Position numbers and translations under genes: made by a program | The notes under the pieces: model-generated | Told to the model about the DNA's origin: nothing | Databases searched by the model: none | The model's input: only the letters and a program-made list of their open reading frames with translations | NCBI GenBank assembly: GCA_013141115.1 | Contig: JABFRP010000003.1 | Span: 124,001-188,000, forward strand | Reading direction: 5' to 3' | Length of the DNA stretch: 64,000 bases | Source: Ferruginibacter sp. | GTDB taxonomy: Bacteria > Bacteroidota > Bacteroidia > Chitinophagales > Chitinophagaceae | Part shown: piece after piece, positions 32,917-41,928 of the stretch | How the letters are laid out: each line of letters starts with the position of its first letter | Numbering within the stretch: the stretch's first letter is position 1

Positions 32917-35079
32917 TTATTTACTTTTCTTACTCACCAACTTTAATTCGGCAATAATATTTTTTGCCCCTGCAAATTTGTCTACAATAAATAAAACATA
33001 ACGGATGTCTACCATAATGTTGCGGCAAATATTTTTATCATAATTAATATCGCTCATGGTGCCTTCCCAAACACGATCAAAATTTAAGCCTACTAAATTG
33101 CCATAACCATCCAATGCCGGGCTGCCGCTATTGCCGCCTGTGGTATGGTTGGCCGCAATAAAGCAAACGGGTTGTTTGCCATTAACGCCATAAGGACCAA
33201 AATCTTTTTTAGTATACAGGTCAATTAATTTTTGTGGTACATCAAATTCATAATCTCCGGGTTTGTATTTTTCCATTACACCATCTAAATAAGTATAATA
33301 ATTGTACGCTACTGCATCTCTTGCTTTATACCCTTTTACATTGCCATAAGTTAAACGTAAAGTACTGTTGGCATCAGGGTAGAACGTTTTTTTATTGAAC
33401 ACATCCATCTGCGCCTGCATATAAGTACGTTGCAACTGGTTGATGTTGGCTTGTAGTTCGTTTAGTTTTGCCGATACATTGGTTACATAAGTTTTAAAGA
33501 TATCAGTGTATAAAGCCGCAGCAACATCATTGGTTACAGATTGTATACCAGTAGTACCAATACCGCTTAATATTTTTTTAAGTTTACCCAGATCGGTTAA
33601 TGCAGTTTGGCTGTAAACTGCTTTTGCTAATGCGGCATACGAATTACCATTTTCTGCCAGCATTTTTTTCAGCAGGGGAGAAACGTTTTCTTCTTTCTGA
33701 TCTTTAACATACATTTCCATCAGCACTTCAAATAGTTTTTGATCAACAGTGGCATTGTATTCTCCAAACTGGCCATCTAATCTTTCGCTTACCTCTGTTA
33801 CCGATTTTTTATAGCTGGCTTCATCTTTATTAAATGCCGTAACCACTGCATTGGCATTGGCGGCAAAGCCAAACAATTCTATTTTAGCAATGATCTCAGT
33901 ATAATAATCCCTGGCAAATGCATACGGTTCAATATCCTTATAAGCCTGTTCAAGTTTTTTCAACAGGTCGGCATAAGCTACATTCATTGAAGGATGGGCC
34001 AAAACAATCTTTTCAAAACTGGCTTCCAGTTCTTTTTTTCTGCCCACGGCATCGGAAGAACGTAAACCCAGTACTTCGCCTTTCCATTTTTTATAAGCAT
34101 TTTCAATGCCTGCATATTTAGCTGCGTATTGAATTTTTATCTGCTCATCTTTACGCATAAAAACATTGAGCACCTGCAATGCTTTTTCACGAATACCAAT
34201 TTTAGCAGGATCGCTTACATTCATCGTTTGTTCTACCGCTGCAGAGTGTAAATACTCCATCGTTCTTCCCGGAAAACCAAACACCATGGTAAAGTCGCCT
34301 TCTTTCATACCATCTAAAGAGATATTTAAACTGCGTTTGGGCTTGTACGGCACATTATCCGGTGAGTAATCCGCAGGTTTATTATCCTTGCCGGCATAAA
34401 TGCGGAACATACTGAAATCCCCGGTATGGCGTGGCCACATCCAGTTATCGGTATCCTTACCAAAATTACCAATAGAAGATGGGGGAGCACCAACTAAACG
34501 AATATCTTTATAAGTCTCCGTTACAAACATGAAATATTTGTTGCCTTCAAAAAACGGACGGATCAAAATATCCTGGTAGCTTTCTTTTTTTATTGTTTTT
34601 CTGAATTCTGCAATATTTTTATCAATAGCACTTTGTCTTTCCCGCTCACTCATATTGGTAGTTACGCCTTTTAATGCCACTGCTGTTACTTCATCAATGC
34701 TAATGATGAAGGTGGCAAACAAGCCGGGATTTTGTAATTCCTGCCCATTGTTATACGCCCAAAATCCATCACGGATATAATTGTTTTGTAAAGAAGAATG
34801 ATTTTGCACGGCATCAAAACCGCAATGGTGATTGGTTAACAGTAAACCCTTATCAGAAATTACTTCGGCAGTACAAAAGCCGCCAAAGCTTACAATGGCA
34901 TCTTTTAAACTTCCTTTGCTGATGCTGTAAATATCACTGGCATTAATTTTCATGCCCATCTTTTTCATTTCTTTTTCATTTAATGCGGCCAGCAATTGCG
35001 GCAACCACATACCTTCATCGGCAAAGCCTTTGGCAATAAAAGAAAAGGAGATAACAAACAGTAAAAAGTATTTTTTCAT
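32917..35079 (-). CDS. S46-family dipeptidyl peptidase, DPP11-like
   Basis: This 720-aa protein has signal peptide MKKYFLLFVISFSFIAKGFA, selecting the ATG at 35079 over 35130. The catalytic His lies in TNHHCG (H84/H85) and the Ser in TGGNSGSP (S651). The residue 18 after the Ser, in NFDR, is Arg (R669), corresponding to Arg673 that defines the Asp/Glu-preferring DPP11 group; DPP7 has Gly there. It would release acidic dipeptides from peptides in the periplasm. Confidence 0.88.
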   Translation of the reverse strand: MKKYFLLFVISFSFIAKGFADEGMWLPQLLAALNEKEMKKMGMKINASDIYSISKGSLKDAIVSFGGFCTAEVISDKGLLLTNHHCGFDAVQNHSSLQNNYIRDGFWAYNNGQELQNPGLFATFIISIDEVTAVALKGVTTNMSERERQSAIDKNIAEFRKTIKKESYQDILIRPFFEGNKYFMFVTETYKDIRLVGAPPSSIGNFGKDTDNWMWPRHTGDFSMFRIYAGKDNKPADYSPDNVPYKPKRSLNISLDGMKEGDFTMVFGFPGRTMEYLHSAAVEQTMNVSDPAKIGIREKALQVLNVFMRKDEQIKIQYAAKYAGIENAYKKWKGEVLGLRSSDAVGRKKELEASFEKIVLAHPSMNVAYADLLKKLEQAYKDIEPYAFARDYYTEIIAKIELFGFAANANAVVTAFNKDEASYKKSVTEVSERLDGQFGEYNATVDQKLFEVLMEMYVKDQKEENVSPLLKKMLAENGNSYAALAKAVYSQTALTDLGKLKKILSGIGTTGIQSVTNDVAAALYTDIFKTYVTNVSAKLNELQANINQLQRTYMQAQMDVFNKKTFYPDANSTLRLTYGNVKGYKARDAVAYNYYTYLDGVMEKYKPGDYEFDVPQKLIDLYTKKDFGPYGVNGKQPVCFIAANHTTGGNSGSPALDGYGNLVGLNFDRVWEGTMSDINYDKNICRNIMVDIRYVLFIVDKFAGAKNIIAELKLVSKKSK

Positions 35080-35096
35080 AATTAGCGATTGAGTAA

Positions 35097-35104
35097 CAAA
35101 TTTA
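35097..35104 (-). promoter_or_regulatory. -7 promoter element for the S46 peptidase gene
   Basis: TAAATTTG on the minus strand, 17 nt before the ATG at 35079. It lies inside the alternative longer frame and so supports the shorter start. Confidence 0.45.
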
Positions 35105-35250
35105 GGGAAATGTTTGCAGGGGTGGGCCACCTCTTGAAAGGCGGCTCATCTCTGCCGAAGTGCTGTAAAAAAATATTGTAACAATTATAAAGGCGGAGTA
35201 AAATAGTAATGCCGCCATTGTAGCAGTTTTTATTCGGCGCCCCACCTTTG

Positions 35251-36927
35251 TTATCTAATTCCTTTTAGCCCCCTCACTTTTTCCAAATACATTTCAAACG
35301 CCTTCAATCCAAAGCTGCTTAAGTTGTGCTCTTTGGTAACCATAGCTTTTTGTGCAGTCAGTACACCGTACCGTATATCATCAAAGCCTTCAATAGTATG
35401 TGCATCGGGGTCGATAGAGATAAGTACATTCTTTTGCAAGGCATAATCTATATGCCGCCAGTCAATATCCAGCCGGCTGGGATGTGCATTTAATTCAATA
35501 GCTACATGGTTAGCAGCGCAGGCATCAATAATTTTTTTATGATCAACAGGATAACCTTTACGGCTTAATAGCAAACGCCCCGTCATGTGGCCAAGAATAG
35601 TAGTATAGGGGTTTTCAATGGCGTTCAGTAAACGAAGCATCGCTTTTTCTTCACTCATTTTTAAATTACTGTGTATGGATACAATTACCAGGTCAAAGGT
35701 GGAGAGTATACTATTGCTGTAATCGAGGCTGCCATCGTTTAAAATATCGCACTCTATACTTTTGAAGATTTTAAACCCCGGTATTTTATCATTCAACTCA
35801 TTTACATATTGGTGCTGTGCCGCAATTTTTTCTTCACTTAATCCCTGGGCATAAAAAGCGCTTTTACTGTGATCGCTAATTACTAAGTACTCGAACCCTT
35901 TTTCTTTGGCTGCTTTGGCCATGTCTTCAACGGTACTACTGCCATCACTCCAGTTGCTATGGCTGTGTATAATACCTTTTACATCGCCGGGCTGTATAAG
36001 CTGGGGGATAGTAATAGTTTTTGCAGTATCTATAATGGCCGCGGTTTCTCTTAAGCAAGGGGGAATAAAACTGATATTAGCTTGCTCAAATATTGATATA
36101 TCGCCTTTGCTGTAATCAATATGAGGGAACTGCTGCTCAAAAGCAGTTGTAAATGCTGCGCTGCCGCTGTGGGTGAAAGTCCGTTTTTCAAAATTTTCGG
36201 TTCCGGTGTACAATCTTAGTCGAAGGCCGTTAAGTAATTTATACAACAAGCTATCAGGTGTTTCTTCCAATAACTTTGGCGGATTGGCACTTGCAAACTT
36301 TGGTTTTACCAATTCATTGGTACTGTTTACGACAAATTCCAGCTCATCAATTATTTCTACCTGCCGTTTAAAAGTGCCGGTAATGGCAATGTTTTCGGGT
36401 GAGAATAATTTTTCTAAATAAGCAATAATTTGCGGTGCTACCGCTTCTACCTGCGGATATAAATAACTGCCCTGGTTGTGTAAATAATATTCAATGGTGT
36501 CAATAATATTCTGTTGTGTTTTTTCGCCAAAGCCTTTATACAGTTTCAAACGGTTTTCCTGGCAGGCATATAAAAGTTCACCAATGCTTTCTATCTCCAT
36601 CTCTTTCCAGATGGTGTGAATTTTTTTTGGCCCTATACCTTTTATGTTCAGCAATTCAATAACACCCGGCGGTGTATTAGCAATCATTTCCTGCAATACT
36701 TTTAATTCGCCGGTCTGTAATAATTCAATAATTTTTTTCCCGGTTGATTCTCCAATACCTTTTATCACCGGTATTTTTTCAACAGGTATATTGCTTAATT
36801 GTTCCGTTAAATTTTCAACATGGTATGCTGCAATAGCATAAGTTTTTGCCTTAAAACTATTTTCGCCATGTATGTCCATTAGCTTGCTTAAAAGAGAAAA
36901 ATGCTCGGCAATTTGGTAATTATCCAT
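35251..36927 (-). CDS. polX: PolX-family protein: HhH, degenerate pol-beta domain, PHP phosphoesterase
   Basis: This 558-aa protein has helix-hairpin-helix motifs (IPVIKGIGESTGKKIIELL, LNIKGIGPKKIHTIWKEM) in its first 130 residues, then a pol-X core and a C-terminal PHP domain. The PHP metal ligands are present: HSHSNWSDG, ISDHS, SIECD, ELNAHPSR and DPDAH. The polymerase Asp motif normally written GDxD reads DELE (IIDELEFVV), and the third Asp position reads RLRLY. The nuclease half therefore looks intact and the polymerase half inactive. Confidence 0.88.
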   Translation of the reverse strand: MDNYQIAEHFSLLSKLMDIHGENSFKAKTYAIAAYHVENLTEQLSNIPVEKIPVIKGIGESTGKKIIELLQTGELKVLQEMIANTPPGVIELLNIKGIGPKKIHTIWKEMEIESIGELLYACQENRLKLYKGFGEKTQQNIIDTIEYYLHNQGSYLYPQVEAVAPQIIAYLEKLFSPENIAITGTFKRQVEIIDELEFVVNSTNELVKPKFASANPPKLLEETPDSLLYKLLNGLRLRLYTGTENFEKRTFTHSGSAAFTTAFEQQFPHIDYSKGDISIFEQANISFIPPCLRETAAIIDTAKTITIPQLIQPGDVKGIIHSHSNWSDGSSTVEDMAKAAKEKGFEYLVISDHSKSAFYAQGLSEEKIAAQHQYVNELNDKIPGFKIFKSIECDILNDGSLDYSNSILSTFDLVIVSIHSNLKMSEEKAMLRLLNAIENPYTTILGHMTGRLLLSRKGYPVDHKKIIDACAANHVAIELNAHPSRLDIDWRHIDYALQKNVLISIDPDAHTIEGFDDIRYGVLTAQKAMVTKEHNLSSFGLKAFEMYLEKVRGLKGIR

Positions 36928-36931
36928 TTTC

Positions 36932-36939
36932 CAAAAGTA
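36932..36939 (-). promoter_or_regulatory. -7 promoter element very close to the polX start
   Basis: TACTTTTG on the minus strand ends 5 nt upstream of the ATG, so transcripts would be almost leaderless if it is used. Confidence 0.35.
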
Positions 36940-36967
36940 GTAAAATCAAAAATAGGGGAGCAGTTGT

Positions 36968-37016
36968 TTTTCAATTTTATAAAAAAGGCAGCGCTGTTTT
37001 TTTGTAAAATTGAAAA
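36968..37016. repeat. Strong intergenic hairpin
   Basis: TTTTCAATTTTA pairs perfectly with TAAAATTGAAAA (12 bp). Inside, an A run faces a T run, and the tip is the palindrome CAGCGCTG. It sits in the roughly 310-bp gap between polX and the histone-like gene, which otherwise holds only AT-rich sequence and the terminator at 37193. Confidence 0.6.
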
Positions 37017-37192
37017 TGTTTTTTGTTAACGAAAGTGATAATGAAGAAAGTAAAATAAATTATTGCGTAAGCATTTATTTATTTTTTTTTTTATTGCAGA
37101 AAATAAATGAGTGATTGACAGCGATATTATAAGGTGCAAACGTAAGAAAACAGCATCGGCTGTAATGCAGTGCCACAAAGGGTTGTAAAAGA

Positions 37193-37215
37193 AAAGCCCG
37201 GTGAACCGGGGCTTT
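37193..37215 (-). terminator. Terminator of the histone-like gene
   Basis: AAAGCCCGG and CCGGGGCTTT form a GC-rich stem with a short loop (GTGAA-type), just past the stop at 37240 on the minus strand, followed by T-rich sequence on that strand. Confidence 0.6.
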
Positions 37216-37239
37216 GTATCTTTTGCTTAAAAGCAAAGC

Positions 37240-37381
37240 TTACTTCTTTTTAGGAGCAGCTTTCTTAGCAGCTTTTTAGAGCAGCTTTTTTGCAGCTTTT
37301 AGGAGCAGCTTTTTTAGGAGCGGCTTTCTTTACAGCTTTTTTTGGAGCAGCTTTTTAGCGGCTTTTTTTCTTTGTTGCCAT
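37240..37381 (-). pseudogene. Histone H1-like Lys/Ala-rich protein, frame broken by A-run indels
   Basis: On the minus strand ATG GCA ACA AAG AAA starts a gene whose units spell AAPKKAA-type repeats, ending APKKK and TAA. The frame is lost at least four times, each time at an A run: 7 A where 6 are needed near the start, 5 A in the next, then 4 and 6 and 5 A further on. The overall length of 142 bp is not a multiple of three. It is therefore either a decayed gene or a correct gene misread at homopolymers. Such proteins bind DNA as nucleoid proteins. It lies between polX and rpmA. Confidence 0.6.
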
Positions 37382-37462
37382 TTTTTTTAAATTTAATTGG
37401 TTAGTAAATAATACTTAAAAATAGAAATATTTCTTTAACTAACAAAAAAAATTAAATATTTT

Positions 37463-37729
37463 TTAAGCCGTAGGCTCAACAGCATTGACAGAAACTATAT
37501 TTTTATCGCCTTTTGTTTTTCTGAATTCAACCAAACCATCAGTTAATGCAAAGATGGTAAAGTCTCTTCCTACTCCAACATTTTTACCAGGATGGTAAAC
37601 TGTACCACGCTGACGAATGATGATGTTACCTGCTAGTGCTGGTTGACCACCATAAATTTTTACACCTAATCTTTTGCTTTGTGAATCTCTGCCGTTTTTT
37701 ACGGAACCTTCACCTTTTTTATGTGCCAT
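37463..37729 (-). CDS. rpmA: Ribosomal protein bL27
   Basis: This 88-aa protein is a full bL27: it begins [20 protein letters not shown], then the conserved [22 protein letters not shown] and [15 protein letters not shown]. The mature N-terminus needs no cleavage, as in Gram-negatives. It follows rplU by about 110 bp on the same strand, the usual rplU-rpmA order. Confidence 0.97.
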   Translation of the reverse strand: MAHKKGEGSVKNGRDSQSKRLGVKIYGGQPALAGNIIIRQRGTVYHPGKNVGVGRDFTIFALTDGLVEFRKTKGDKNIVSVNAVEPTA

Positions 37730-37838
37730 GTCAAATTGTTTATTAGTTAATTAGTTTAATAGTTTATTGGTAGGTGATAGATCAACATGTTTTTTGTATT
37801 TAACTAATCAACAAATTAACCAATCAACCAATTAACTC

Positions 37839-38144
37839 TTACGCTATCGCTGTTACTTTAATGTGAGTGTACTGTGTACGGTGACCGTGCTTTTTACGGA
37901 AACCTTTTCTTCTTTTCATTTTAAAAGCAATCACTTTATCGCCTTTAATAAGGTCGCTGATAATTTCAGCTTTAACTACAGCTTTTACATCTGCACCTGC
38001 AACAATGCTGCCTGCGCTTTCTGTAAATAATACTTCGGCAAATTCAACCTGGTCTCCGGTTTTACCTGCTATGTGAGGCACATATAAGCTGTCGCCTGCT
38101 TTAACTTTAAATTGCTGACCTGCTATTTTTACTACTGCTAACAT
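37839..38144 (-). CDS. rplU: Ribosomal protein bL21
   Basis: This 101-aa protein has the bL21 signature: MLAVVKIAGQQFKVKAGDSL at the start, then IKGDKVIAFKMKRRKGFRKKHGHRTQYT near the C-terminus. It is the first gene of rplU-rpmA. A TACCTTTG -7 element lies 22 nt upstream. Confidence 0.97.
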   Translation of the reverse strand: MLAVVKIAGQQFKVKAGDSLYVPHIAGKTGDQVEFAEVLFTESAGSIVAGADVKAVVKAEIISDLIKGDKVIAFKMKRRKGFRKKHGHRTQYTHIKVTAIA

Positions 38145-38166
38145 AAATATCCCAAATTTAGGACGG

Positions 38167-38174
38167 CAAAGGTA
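38167..38174 (-). promoter_or_regulatory. -7 promoter element for rplU-rpmA
   Basis: TACCTTTG on the minus strand, 22 nt before the rplU start. The same TACCTTTGCCG string occurs before rpmB. Confidence 0.5.
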
Positions 38175-38323
38175 AGGGTTTTACCTGTAAATTGGTGCAG
38201 TCAATCGGAAAAAAATATATCCACTAAATTAGGCCCCTTGGGGACAAAACCAGCTTTATAAGCTGAAAACCAGTGTTAAACAATTCCATTGCGGCCATAA
38301 ACTATTTATATTCGCTGTTAATT

Positions 38324-39118
38324 ATGCGGTATTTTTTTCAATTTATACGGGCAATCTTCAGCATTTATGGGCTATTAATGTTTATTGCCTTCCTGTTATT
38401 GATATTTCCACTGGTGGTTATAGCCTCCTTTTTTGGTAAAATTAAGGGAGGTAATTTCATATATAAACTCTGCCAGCTTTGGGCCGATTTCTTTTTGTTT
38501 ATATTAGGTATACGGCAACAATATATATATATAAGTAAGCCTGATCCGGCCAAACAATACGTTTTTGTATTTAATCATATTGCTTATATAGATATTCCCT
38601 TGCTTATGAAGGCCATCCGCAACCAGCATTTCAGGGTTTTAGGAAAAGCTGAAATGGCTAAAATTCCCATATTTGGTTTTTTATACAGGTGTACAGTGGT
38701 TTTGGTAGATAGAAACAGCGCCGCCAACAGGGCTAAAAGTGTGCTGCAACTTAAAAGTATTATTAAAAAAGGTATTTCAATTGTGGTTAGTCCGGAGGGT
38801 ACATTTAATACAACGCACCAGCCATTAAAAGAGTTTTATGATGGCGCTTTTAGAGTAGCCATAGAAACACAAACTCCCATTAAACCGATTTTGTTTTTAG
38901 ATGCTTACGACAGAAATAATTATAACAGCATTTTTTCGCTTACACCGGGAAGATCAAGAATTGTTTATCTGGAAGAAATACCGGTTGAAGGACTAACGGT
39001 AAATGATGTAAAGCAACTAAAAGAAAAAGTGTATAAACTGATGGAACAAAAACTGGTAGAGTATAAAGCCAGTTGGATAAAACCCCTATCCCCTAAAGGG
39101 GGAAATTGCGAAGATTGA
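38324..39118 (+). CDS. plsC: 1-acyl-sn-glycerol-3-phosphate acyltransferase (PlsC-like)
   Basis: This 264-aa protein starts at the ATG at 38324 (MRYFFQFIRAIFSIYG); a GTG upstream at 38273 is less likely. An N-terminal membrane helix precedes the HX4D motif (NHIAYID), and the EGT motif lies in VSPEGTFN. It acylates lysophosphatidate in the membrane. The last 11 residues (PLSPKGGNCED) are encoded by a dispersed palindromic repeat, so the native tail was probably shorter. Confidence 0.88.
   Translation: MRYFFQFIRAIFSIYGLLMFIAFLLLIFPLVVIASFFGKIKGGNFIYKLCQLWADFFLFILGIRQQYIYISKPDPAKQYVFVFNHIAYIDIPLLMKAIRNQHFRVLGKAEMAKIPIFGFLYRCTVVLVDRNSAANRAKSVLQLKSIIKKGISIVVSPEGTFNTTHQPLKEFYDGAFRVAIETQTPIKPILFLDAYDRNNYNSIFSLTPGRSRIVYLEEIPVEGLTVNDVKQLKEKVYKLMEQKLVEYKASWIKPLSPKGGNCED
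39083..39104. repeat. Dispersed CCCCTAAAGGGG palindrome, copy 1 (inside plsC 3' end)
   Basis: CCCCTATCCCCTAAAGGGG is present. Related copies lie at 41755-41778, 46347-46368, 50844-50864 and 52131-52153. Confidence 0.7.
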
Positions 39119-39321
39119 AAAGTATAACAATATAATCGAAACAATATTAATAAATTCGTATCAATCCTGAAGAACTTATCACGATATTTCGGGAGATAAA
39201 ATTAATTTAAATATCTAAAATCGGTAGTTAACAAAACCTCATCAGGTGGTATTTGAAAAGAACGACTTAATATTTTTTGGAAAACAACGATAACATATTA
39301 TTTACAGAATCGTCTTCGGGC

Positions 39322-41751
39322 ATGTGGGCCGAAATTATTTTGCCCTTAGCATTACCGCAAACGTATACCTACTCTATTCCGCTGCATTTGGTGGATAAAG
39401 TAAAGCCTGGCTGCAGGGCAGAAGCAGAATTAAAAAATAAAAAATATGCCGGTGTTGTTAAAACAGTGTTGGATAAAGAGCCAGCCTACAAAACCAAACC
39501 TATAATAAACGTATTGGACGATGAACCCATTTTATATCCGCAGCAATTGCAGCTTTGGCAATGGATGGCTCAATACTATATGTGCAGCGAAGGTGAAGTA
39601 ATGGCGGCAGCATTACCTGCTCATTTTAAATTAAGCAGCGAAACAATTTTATTATTTAATGAAGAAGCCGGAGACGATTTCTCTCATTTGGGTGACGAGG
39701 AATTTTTGGTAGCAGAAGCGTTGCTGATAAAAAAGGAATTGCGTTTATCAGAAGTGCAGCAGATACTGGACATCAATCACGTTTATCCGGTAATAAAAAA
39801 ACTGATAGAAAAAAAAGTATGTATTGTTTGGGAAAGTCTGGATGAAAAATACAAAGCTAAAAAAGAAAATTATGTACTGCTGAATCCAGCTTTTAACAAT
39901 GAAGAGGAGCTGAGTAAAAAATTAAACGACTGGAAAGGCGCACCCAAACAGATGGAATTGTTGCTGGCTTATTTGCATTTAGAAAAATTGGCAGGAGATG
40001 TATTGCAAACCGAATTATTAAAAAAATCAGGCGCAACAGCCGCACAATTAAAAGGGTTGGTAGATAAAAATATATTATGGGTAGAAAAGAGGGCAGTGGA
40101 CCGGATTAAAACACTACCCCGTAATGTAGATGTGGATTTTGAATTTAGTGCAGCACAGCAGGAAGCCAGCGATGCGGTGGCAAAAAGTTTTGAAACCAAA
40201 GCTGTTTGTTTATTACACGGCGTTACCGGCAGCGGTAAAACGCAAGTGTATGTAAAGCTGATGGAAAAATATTTTCAGGCAGGAAAACAGGTATTGTATC
40301 TGCTACCCGAAATTGCGCTTACTGCACAGATCATCCGCCGCCTGCAAAAACATTTTGGTGGAAATATCGCTATTTATCATTCTAAATTTAATGATAACGA
40401 ACGTATAGAATTATGGAATAAAATAAGAACCGGTGAAGTGAAAATGGTGTTGGGTGCCAGAAGTGCTTTGTTTCTTCCTTTTAAAGAATTGGGTTTAATT
40501 ATTGTAGACGAAGAACATGATTCCTCTTACAAACAGCAAGATCCTGCACCACGATATAACGCCAGAGATGCGGCTATTTATTATGCCGGATTATTCAAGG
40601 CGCAGGTATTACTGGGCAGCGCAACACCGTCGATAGAAAGTTATTTTAATGCTACCAACGATAAGTATGCATTGGTGGAATTGAATGAAAGATTCGGCGG
40701 CATTAATTTGCCTGCTATTGAAATTATTGATGTAAGACAAGTAGCGCAAAAAGGGAAAGTAATGATCAGTCCGCAACTAAAAGAGGCCATGCAACAAGCG
40801 CTGGATGCAGACCGGCAGGTGATACTGTTTCAAAACAGACGAGGGTATAATCCTTATTTGATTTGCAGTACCTGCGGTTATATTCCGCAGTGTGAACATT
40901 GTTCAGTTTCATTAACACTGCACAAGTACAGCAATAAATTGCATTGCCATTATTGCGCCAGCCAGTATCCTAAATTAATTACCTGCCCGGCATGTGGCAG
41001 CAATAACTGGTTGGAGAAAAATTTTGGTACCGAAAAAATTGAAGAGCATCTGGAGGAGGAATTTCCGAATAATAAAATAGCAAGGATGGATGTAGATAGT
41101 GTGAGAGGGAAAAAAGCACATGATAACCTGATACAATTATTTGAACAACACCGATTAGATATTTTAGTAGGTACACAAATGGTGGTAAAGGGCCTGGATT
41201 TTGATAAAGTAAGTTTGGTAGGCATTTTAGATGCCGATGGTTTATTAAGCTTTGCCGATTTTAGGGTAAATGAAAGGGCTTTTCAATTAATGGAGCAGGT
41301 AAGTGGCAGAGCCGGACGAAAAAAAGAACAGGGCAAAGTGATTATACAGGCCACTAATGTTAAACACCCGGTGTTGCAATTGGTGCAACAGCACGATTAC
41401 AAAAAGTTGTACGAAAATGAAATTGTAAACCGGAAAGAGTTTTTGTATCCGCCTTACAGCCGTATTGTTTTATTAACTTTAAAACACAAAGACAAAACTG
41501 TTGTTGCCAATGCTGCGGATAAACTGGCGGCATTGCTGCGGCAAGATCTGGCTGCATATATTGTTGGCCCGGCTGCGCCTGTTATCAACCGCATACGCAA
41601 CCAGTATTTAATGGAAATATTAATTAAACTGCCTAAAGAGTATGGCATGAGTATGACCTATAAAAAAGTGATCCGCAATCATATTAATTTATTGACCGGG
41701 GAAAAAAGTTATAAATCGGTACATGTGGTGGTGGATGTAGATACTAATTAA
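39322..41751 (+). CDS. priA: Primosomal replication-restart helicase PriA
   Basis: This 809-aa protein, counted from the ATG at 39322 (MWAEIILPLALPQTYTYSIP), has the PriA N-terminal DNA-binding domain first. A longer frame begins with TTG at 39277. The helicase core has Walker A GVTGSGKTQVY, the DEEH box (VDEEHDSSYKQ) and a zinc region with eight cysteines between the helicase lobes (CSTCGYIPQCEHC, CHYC, CPACGS). It restarts stalled forks. Its 3' end is followed by a palindromic repeat. Confidence 0.93.
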   Translation: MWAEIILPLALPQTYTYSIPLHLVDKVKPGCRAEAELKNKKYAGVVKTVLDKEPAYKTKPIINVLDDEPILYPQQLQLWQWMAQYYMCSEGEVMAAALPAHFKLSSETILLFNEEAGDDFSHLGDEEFLVAEALLIKKELRLSEVQQILDINHVYPVIKKLIEKKVCIVWESLDEKYKAKKENYVLLNPAFNNEEELSKKLNDWKGAPKQMELLLAYLHLEKLAGDVLQTELLKKSGATAAQLKGLVDKNILWVEKRAVDRIKTLPRNVDVDFEFSAAQQEASDAVAKSFETKAVCLLHGVTGSGKTQVYVKLMEKYFQAGKQVLYLLPEIALTAQIIRRLQKHFGGNIAIYHSKFNDNERIELWNKIRTGEVKMVLGARSALFLPFKELGLIIVDEEHDSSYKQQDPAPRYNARDAAIYYAGLFKAQVLLGSATPSIESYFNATNDKYALVELNERFGGINLPAIEIIDVRQVAQKGKVMISPQLKEAMQQALDADRQVILFQNRRGYNPYLICSTCGYIPQCEHCSVSLTLHKYSNKLHCHYCASQYPKLITCPACGSNNWLEKNFGTEKIEEHLEEEFPNNKIARMDVDSVRGKKAHDNLIQLFEQHRLDILVGTQMVVKGLDFDKVSLVGILDADGLLSFADFRVNERAFQLMEQVSGRAGRKKEQGKVIIQATNVKHPVLQLVQQHDYKKLYENEIVNRKEFLYPPYSRIVLLTLKHKDKTVVANAADKLAALLRQDLAAYIVGPAAPVINRIRNQYLMEILIKLPKEYGMSMTYKKVIRNHINLLTGEKSYKSVHVVVDVDTN

Positions 41752-41754
41752 TAA

Positions 41755-41778
41755 GCCCCTCCGCCCCTAAAGGGGAAC
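41755..41778. repeat. Dispersed palindrome, copy 2
   Basis: GCCCCTCCGCCCCTAAAGGG is read between priA and murB, followed by GAACT. It has the same core as the copy in plsC. Confidence 0.65.
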
Positions 41779-41902
41779 TAATTATGGAGAAGATTATGAA
41801 AAATAGGTTCGTTTTTGTTACACGCATTTGTGCCTCAATTGAATAACAGTAGCCAGTTTATCCTGAGGAAAGAAGGACTCCGTTCAACTAATAATTTCTA
41901 TT

Positions 41903-41910
41903 TAGCTTTG
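41903..41910 (+). promoter_or_regulatory. -7 promoter element for murB
   Basis: TAGCTTTG matches TANNTTTG, 18 nt before the ATG at 41929. It lies inside a longer upstream frame that starts at 41815 and so supports the shorter start. Confidence 0.45.
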
Positions 41911-41928
41911 CCACATTATCCATTAACA

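Noticed and set aside
37738..37835. AT-rich TTAATTAGT/TTAACCAATCAACC tract between rpmA and rplU
   Set aside because: Looks like simple AT-rich repeat DNA; no frame, no strong stem, no promoter match.
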